Shown here one piece after another: positions 59,409 through 64,000 of a stretch of 64,000 nucleotides of DNA. The stretch spans positions 62,001-126,000 of the forward strand of contig CAJUPL010000001.1 of assembly GCA_910588435.1 (NCBI GenBank), written 5' to 3'. The stretch is from an uncultured Eggerthellaceae bacterium (lineage in GTDB: Bacteria; Actinomycetota; Coriobacteriia; Coriobacteriales; Eggerthellaceae). The notes beneath the pieces are model-generated. The model was not told the origin of the DNA. It worked only from the letters and a program-made list of their open reading frames with translations, and did no database searches. The stretch's first letter is position 1. Each line of letters opens with the position of its first letter. The position numbers and the translations under genes are program-made.

Positions 59409-60629
59409 ATGAGCATACGCCTGCGTGATTTCTCTGATGTGAGCATCGAAGATTACGATGCAGTGGTCGTTGGAAGCGGTTTCGCTGGCGCCGTGTGCGC
59501 GCATGAGCTTGCTGAGCGAGGCGGGAAGCGCGTGCTCGTGCTTGAGAAGCGCCCTCACATCGCTGGGAATATGTATGACGAATACGATGAGGCAGGGATC
59601 TTGGTCCATAGGTATGGGCCGCATATCTTCCACACCGGCAACCAAGAGGTGTTCAACTATGTTCGCCAGTTCACAGGCTGGATCGCATATCAGCATCATG
59701 TTCTAGCTGATTGGTATGGCACATACATGCCCGTGCCCTTCAACAAGAACTCCATGGACATAGCCTTCGGTGAGGAGAAGGCGCAGGGCTTGATCCAGAA
59801 GATGGTGGATAAGTTCGGAGACGAGCGCAAAGTGACCATCACAGAGCTTCGCGAATCTGATGACCCAGAGCTTGCCGAGGTGGCTGACTTCGTCTATGAG
59901 AATGTCTTCCTCTACTACACGCAGAAGCAATGGGGGCTCACGCCTGATGAGGTGGACCCTTCAGTCACTGCTAGGGTGCCGGTCTTCATCTCGCGTGATG
60001 ACAGATACTTCCAGGACGCATATCAAGGAATGCCTGCGGCAGGTTATACGGAGCTCTTCAATGCCATGCTGGATTCTGACAACATCGATATCTGCTTGAG
60101 CACCGATGCCGTGAGCGTCTTCGACCTTGAGTTCAAGGATGATTCTGAAGATGCTGCACTTGAATGCATCAAGATCAAGGACCGTGAGTTCACGGGCCCC
60201 ATCATCTATACGGGTCCTTTGGATGAGCTGTTCTTGGGCAGGTTCGGCAGGTTGCCGTACAGATCGCTTGACTTCGTCTATGAGACATACGATGAGGAGT
60301 ACAAGCTCCCCTGCGCTACCGTGAACTTCACCGTGACGGAAGACTACACGCGCATCACGGAGTTCAAGCGCTTGACTGCGCAGCGCTCAGACAAGACCAC
60401 CATCATGAAGGAGTACTCAAGGGCCTATGAGGACCCTGATGCTCAGATCCCTTACTACGCCATCATCAATGATGAGAACAACGCGCATTATGAGCGCTAT
60501 AGGGACCTCACTCGCACCCTGCCGAACTTCTATCCGCTTGGTAGGCTTGCTGAGTACAGGTACTACAACATGGATAAGATCATAGAGCTTGCCTTGAAGC
60601 TATCAAGAGAGATCCTGGCAAGCGAATAG
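59409..60629 (+). CDS. glf: UDP-galactopyranose mutase
   Basis: A 406-residue flavoenzyme that makes UDP-galactofuranose. The FAD-binding AVVVGSGFAGAVCAHELAERGGKRVLVLEKRPHIAGNMYDEYDEAGILVHRYGPHIFHTGN (residues about 20-80) is diagnostic, as is the C-terminal NFYPLGRLAEYRYYNMDKIIELAL. Length is slightly above the usual 370-390 because of a short N-terminal addition (about 18 residues). A family 2 glycosyltransferase gene follows 21 bases later, so galactofuranose is probably used in a surface glycan. AAGGAG precedes the ATG. Confidence 0.96.
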   Translation: MSIRLRDFSDVSIEDYDAVVVGSGFAGAVCAHELAERGGKRVLVLEKRPHIAGNMYDEYDEAGILVHRYGPHIFHTGNQEVFNYVRQFTGWIAYQHHVLADWYGTYMPVPFNKNSMDIAFGEEKAQGLIQKMVDKFGDERKVTITELRESDDPELAEVADFVYENVFLYYTQKQWGLTPDEVDPSVTARVPVFISRDDRYFQDAYQGMPAAGYTELFNAMLDSDNIDICLSTDAVSVFDLEFKDDSEDAALECIKIKDREFTGPIIYTGPLDELFLGRFGRLPYRSLDFVYETYDEEYKLPCATVNFTVTEDYTRITEFKRLTAQRSDKTTIMKEYSRAYEDPDAQIPYYAIINDENNAHYERYRDLTRTLPNFYPLGRLAEYRYYNMDKIIELALKLSREILASE

Positions 60630-60650
60630 GACAGCACCAAGGAGCTCAAG

Positions 60651-61688
60651 ATGCAGCCCACCATCACATATGGAATCCCGTGCTACAACTCTGCTGAGTA
60701 CATGGACAAATGCGTGCAGTCGCTTCTGGATGCAGGTGGTTCCTTGGAGGTCATCTTGGTGGATGACGGCTCAACGGATGATGGACGCACTTGGGATCGC
60801 TGCCAGAAGTGGGAGGAGTCGTACCCTGGCGTCATCAAGGCTATCCATAAGGAGAACGGCGGCCACGGATCGGCTGTGAACTGCGCGCTTGAGAACGCCA
60901 CCGGCCTCTACTTCAAAGTGGTGGATTCAGATGATTGGCTTGACAAGGATTCCATGCAAAAGGTCATGGAATACCTTCAAGGGCAAGCTGAAGCTGTTGA
61001 TGGGAACCAAGATGTCACAGACATGGTCATCGCGAACTATGTCTACGAGAAGGTCTTGGAGAACAAGCGCACCGTGATGGATTACGTTGGCATCCTCCCA
61101 GAGGGCAGGGAGTTCGGCTGGGAAGATGTGGGAACCTTTGGGAAGTCGCACTACCTTCTGATGCACTCCGTCATATACAGAACGGCTCTTCTGAAGGACA
61201 TGGGGCTCAAGCTTCCCGAGCATTGCTTCTACGTTGACAACGTCTTCGTATATGTCCCTCTGCCTCATGTGAAGACCATGTACTACCTGGATGTGGATAT
61301 GTACAGGTACTTCATCGGACGTGAGGATCAATCCGTCAATGAAGCCACCATGATGAAGCGCATAGACCAGCAGCTTCGCGTCACCAAGACCATGATAGAT
61401 GCGGTGGACGTCATGGAGGTCACACCTAGGAAGCTTCGCAAATACATGGAGAGCTATCTATCCATGATGATGTGCATCTGCTCTGTGTTCTTGCGCATGA
61501 AGAACACAGAAGAGGATAACGAGAAGCTTGCTGATGTCTGGGATTACCTGCATGATGCCTCATCGCCGCTCTATCGGCGCATCCGCACCAATGTCTTGAA
61601 TGTTGGGACGAACATGCCAACTGAGCTGGGCAGGCGCGCAGGCCTATCTGGCTATCATCTGGCTCAGAGGATCTTCAAGTTCAATTGA
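60651..61688 (+). CDS. Family 2 glycosyltransferase
   Basis: A 345-residue GT-A-fold enzyme. The nucleotide-sugar binding part is TYGIPCYNSAEYMDKCVQSLLDAGGSLEVILVDDGSTDDGR (residues about 6-46), with the DxD-type metal motif in YFKVVDSDDWLDKDSM (about 88-104). It has no membrane helix. Located directly behind glf, it may transfer galactofuranose or another sugar to a cell-surface polymer; the acceptor is unknown. AAGGAG lies 7-8 bases before the ATG. Confidence 0.92.
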   Translation: MQPTITYGIPCYNSAEYMDKCVQSLLDAGGSLEVILVDDGSTDDGRTWDRCQKWEESYPGVIKAIHKENGGHGSAVNCALENATGLYFKVVDSDDWLDKDSMQKVMEYLQGQAEAVDGNQDVTDMVIANYVYEKVLENKRTVMDYVGILPEGREFGWEDVGTFGKSHYLLMHSVIYRTALLKDMGLKLPEHCFYVDNVFVYVPLPHVKTMYYLDVDMYRYFIGREDQSVNEATMMKRIDQQLRVTKTMIDAVDVMEVTPRKLRKYMESYLSMMMCICSVFLRMKNTEEDNEKLADVWDYLHDASSPLYRRIRTNVLNVGTNMPTELGRRAGLSGYHLAQRIFKFN

Positions 61689-61710
61689 TATCAAAAGCGC
61701 AGGTACAGCG

Positions 61711-62583
61711 CTAGCGCTCAGAGGCCAAGAAGAACAGAGCCATGGTGCCTGGACCTGAATGGGAGCCTATGACGGGATCAACATAGTTGATGACTATGTC
61801 CTTGACGCCGAAGCGCTCTCTGACAAGCTCAGCCAGGTACTCAGCATCCTCTATGCAATCCCCATGCGTGATGAAGACCGTTTGATCCTCCACCGGCGCT
61901 GTGGCTGTTTGCTCCATGTGCTTCACCAGCGCGTTCAATGACTTCTTACGACCGCGCACCTTCTCAAGCGGGATCAGATGCCCCTCATCATCAACGTGCA
62001 TGACGGGCTTGATGTTGAGCACGGTCCCAGCCCATGCGCTGGTCTTGGTGACGCGCCCTCCTCGGAAGAGGAACATGAGGTCATCTACGGTGAACCAGTG
62101 GGCAAGGTGCAGCTTGTTGTCCTCTAGCCACTGCTTGACCTCTTCAAGCGATGCGCCATCTTCGCGCATCTGAGCCGCATACCAGACGAGGAGGCCTTCG
62201 CCCAGAGAAGCAGCAAGCGTGTCAACGGATGCCAAGGTACGGTCAGGGTATTCCTCCGACAATGACTTCATCAGCAGGTCTATGGCTTCATATGTGCCGG
62301 ACAGACCGCTTGAGAATCCGATGTAGAGCACGTCATCGCCAGCATCCAGGATCCCCCTGAGCGCGGCATCTGCATCATTCAGGTTGGGGAGGGAAGTGGT
62401 GAACACCTTGCCTTCGCGCATCATCTCATAGAACTTAGAGAGATCGGTCTTCTCTCCCTTGAGATAGCTTTGGTAGTGCTCATCGCCCACGCTGAACGTG
62501 AGCGGGAATATATGGAGACCGAATTCATCGATCATGTCCTCTGGGAGATTGCAGCAGGAGTCAGTGACTATCCTATAACCCAT
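61711..62583 (-). CDS. DegV family fatty-acid-binding protein
   Basis: A 290-residue protein with the DegV pattern: YRIVTDSCCNLPEDMIDEFGLHIFPLTFSVGDEHY at the N-terminus, FTTSLPNLNDADAALRGIL, YIGFSSGLSGTYEAIDLLM (residues about 94-112) and VTKTSAWAGTVLNIKPVMHVDDEGHL. DegV (FakB-like) proteins bind a fatty acid and can present it to the FakA kinase for phospholipid synthesis. No fakA is in the window. Convergent with the glycosyltransferase across 22 bases, divergent from ileS. Confidence 0.93.
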   Translation of the reverse strand: MGYRIVTDSCCNLPEDMIDEFGLHIFPLTFSVGDEHYQSYLKGEKTDLSKFYEMMREGKVFTTSLPNLNDADAALRGILDAGDDVLYIGFSSGLSGTYEAIDLLMKSLSEEYPDRTLASVDTLAASLGEGLLVWYAAQMREDGASLEEVKQWLEDNKLHLAHWFTVDDLMFLFRGGRVTKTSAWAGTVLNIKPVMHVDDEGHLIPLEKVRGRKKSLNALVKHMEQTATAPVEDQTVFITHGDCIEDAEYLAELVRERFGVKDIVINYVDPVIGSHSGPGTMALFFLASER

Positions 62584-62648
62584 GTTAGCTCCTCATATCT
62601 TGCCGCTTGTTCCAAGCATCGCATTCGCTGTCCATCATATCAACAATC

Positions 62649-62679
62649 TTCACACTGCAACTTCGCCATCCACTATACT
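62649..62679 (+). promoter_or_regulatory. Possible promoter of ileS
   Basis: TATACT at 62674-62679 is a good -10 box, about 51 bases before the ileS ATG. The best -35 candidate, TTCACA at 62649-62654, has a long 19-base spacer. No T-box leader features are seen. Confidence 0.35.
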
Positions 62680-62729
62680 AATCCACTGCTTTTCCCAATC
62701 GTTTACTTGCAGTGAAGAGGCGCTTTCAG

Positions 62730-64000
62730 ATGGCAGATTACAAAGATACGATGATCCTTCCGAAAACGGATTTCCCCATGAGGGGGAACCTTCCCACCAA
62801 CGAGCCGAAGAGGCTTGAGGTCTGGGAGAAGAATAAGCTGTATTGGAAGGTGTTGGAGAAGAACGCAGATGGCACGCCATTCGTCTTGCACGATGGGCCG
62901 CCGTATGCGAACGGACCCATCCATATCGGGCATTCCTTCAACAAGATCCTAAAGGACTTCGTGAACAAGAGCCATGCGCAGCGTGGGTACTTCACGCCAT
63001 ACATCCCTGGGTGGGACTGCCACGGACAGCCTATCGAGCACATGGTGGAGAAGACGCTTGGGCCTGAGAAGATGGCTGAGACGTCATTGCCTCGCCTTCG
63101 CGAGCTATGCCGTGATTGGGCTACGAAGTACGTGGACATCCAGCGCGAGGGCTTCAAGCGCTTGGGCGTGAATGCGGACTGGGAGCATCCGTATCTCACA
63201 TACACGCCTGACTATGAGGCAGGCAATGTGGAGCTCTTCCGTGATATGTATCTCAAGGGCTCCATTTACAGGGGCAGGAAGCCCATCCATTGGTGCATGA
63301 GCTGCCATACGGCCCTTGCTGAGGCTGAGATCGAATATGGCGATGAGACCTCGCCATCCATCTACGTTGCGTTCAAGTTGGACTCAGTGCCAGGCGTGTT
63401 CGAAGCGGCGGGTGCCAAGCCTGAAGCGTACATGCTCATCTGGACCACCACTCCATGGACGCTGCCGGCGAACACAGCTGTGTCATTGGCGCCTGATGCC
63501 GATTACGTCATGGTGAGCGCAGAGGGCAAGCAATTCATCTTGGCAGAGGACCTGGTGCATCAGGTTGCGGGCGTTGCAGGTTGGGAGGACTTCTCCATCT
63601 TGTCTGACGCTGATGGCGAGTACGTTCGCGTCAAGGGCAAGCAGCTCTGCGGTCTCACCTATACCGCGCCCATCAGGCAGGACCTGAAGGGCACCGTGAT
63701 CTACGGAGACCATGTCACGCTGGATACCGGTACGGGGGCCGTGCATACAGCTCCGGGCCATGGTCAAGATGACTATTTGGTCGGCCTTGAGTTCGATCTG
63801 CCCATCCTCATGCCGGTTGATGACAACGGAGTGCTCACAGATGAGGCAGGGCCGTTCGCGGGTCTTGATGTGAATGAGGCCAACCCCAAGATCATCGAGT
63901 GGCTCAGAGGCCAGGGCACCTTGGTGGCTGAGAAGGAGATAGTGCACTCCTATCCGCATTGCTGGCGCTGCCATAAGCCGGTGATCTTCCGTGCAACAGA
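62730..64000 (+). CDS. ileS: Isoleucyl-tRNA synthetase, N-terminal part (cut by window end)
   Basis: The frame from the ATG at 62730 is open to the window end (423 codons seen of roughly 930). It is preceded by GAAGAGG. The N-terminus MADYKDTMILPKTDFPMRGNLPTNEP, the HIGH motif in PYANGPIHIGHSFNKILKDFVNK (about residues 57-79), the cysteine-bearing HWCMSCHTALAEAEIEY and the editing-domain segments IWTTTPWTLPANTAV and TGAVHTAPGHGQDDY identify a bacterial-type IleRS. The KMSKS loop and C-terminal zinc site lie beyond the window. Confidence 0.97.
   Translation, partial: MADYKDTMILPKTDFPMRGNLPTNEPKRLEVWEKNKLYWKVLEKNADGTPFVLHDGPPYANGPIHIGHSFNKILKDFVNKSHAQRGYFTPYIPGWDCHGQPIEHMVEKTLGPEKMAETSLPRLRELCRDWATKYVDIQREGFKRLGVNADWEHPYLTYTPDYEAGNVELFRDMYLKGSIYRGRKPIHWCMSCHTALAEAEIEYGDETSPSIYVAFKLDSVPGVFEAAGAKPEAYMLIWTTTPWTLPANTAVSLAPDADYVMVSAEGKQFILAEDLVHQVAGVAGWEDFSILSDADGEYVRVKGKQLCGLTYTAPIRQDLKGTVIYGDHVTLDTGTGAVHTAPGHGQDDYLVGLEFDLPILMPVDDNGVLTDEAGPFAGLDVNEANPKIIEWLRGQGTLVAEKEIVHSYPHCWRCHKPVIFRAT

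Noticed and set aside
62584..62729. T-box leader for ileS
   Set aside because: The gap is only 146 bases and neither the conserved T-box sequence nor a terminator is visible.

Overview
The window is a bacterial chromosome segment, most likely from an anaerobic member of the Coriobacteriia (Actinomycetota). This placement is inferred from protein character and gene content: a moderately GC-rich actinobacterial core, two-subunit glycyl-tRNA synthetase, pyruvate phosphate dikinase with its regulatory protein, a membrane-bound [NiFe] hydrogenase, a 2-oxoacid:ferredoxin oxidoreductase, TrmFO, and a sortase-anchored surface protein. No rRNA or tRNA gene was recognised. Genus cannot be decided from the sequence alone.

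Layout. 1-2573: end of a [NiFe] hydrogenase operon (large subunit, cytochrome b, small membrane protein, maturation protease). 2633-7709: mfd and gltX. 7755-8262: two hairpin-rich repeats. 8385-13439: LPQTG wall protein and an O-antigen-ligase-like membrane protein, followed by more repeats. 13812-17802: Lit-like membrane protein and ATP-grasp protein, divergent from a radical SAM protein. 17824-20365: rpsP-khpA-rimM-trmD, then lepB. 20408-28876: glyQ-glyS, PPDK regulator, a large membrane protein, ppdK. 28882-31046: mtnA and azlCD. 31076-35537: rplS, rnhB, yraN, comM, dprA (a natural-transformation flavoured tail).

35566-43617 is an accessory region. It holds repeat copies, two broken genes, terminator and hairpin clusters, several GNAT acetyltransferases, an alpha/beta hydrolase, a small XRE-AbrB operon, a metallo-beta-lactamase-fold protein and a GyrI-like protein. 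43618-50222 returns to core genes: an XRE membrane regulator with a DUF4097 protein, then trmFO-xerC-def-fmt-rsmB. 50313-55433 is a cupin regulator, acyl-CoA synthetase and four-subunit ferredoxin oxidoreductase cluster. 56364-59363 is a polar amino acid ABC transporter whose permease carries an unusual extracytoplasmic domain. 59409-61688 is a galactofuranose module (glf plus a family 2 glycosyltransferase). degV and the start of ileS close the window.

The most unusual signal is a family of about 200-260 nt intergenic elements (7755-8016, 8106-8262, 13505-13746, 35566-35914, 38936-39148 and, inverted, 42462-42656, plus a fragment at 13414-13480). Each is a string of five to eight hairpins around a conserved core. 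The hairpins change sequence between copies while both arms change together, so pairing is kept. Stem variants are combined differently in different copies. Most copies begin just after a gene's stop codon, and one fragment supplies the stop codon of a gene. No matching transposase is present. I could not assign the family to a known class from memory; it could be a structured RNA, a REPIN/MITE-like mobile repeat, or both.
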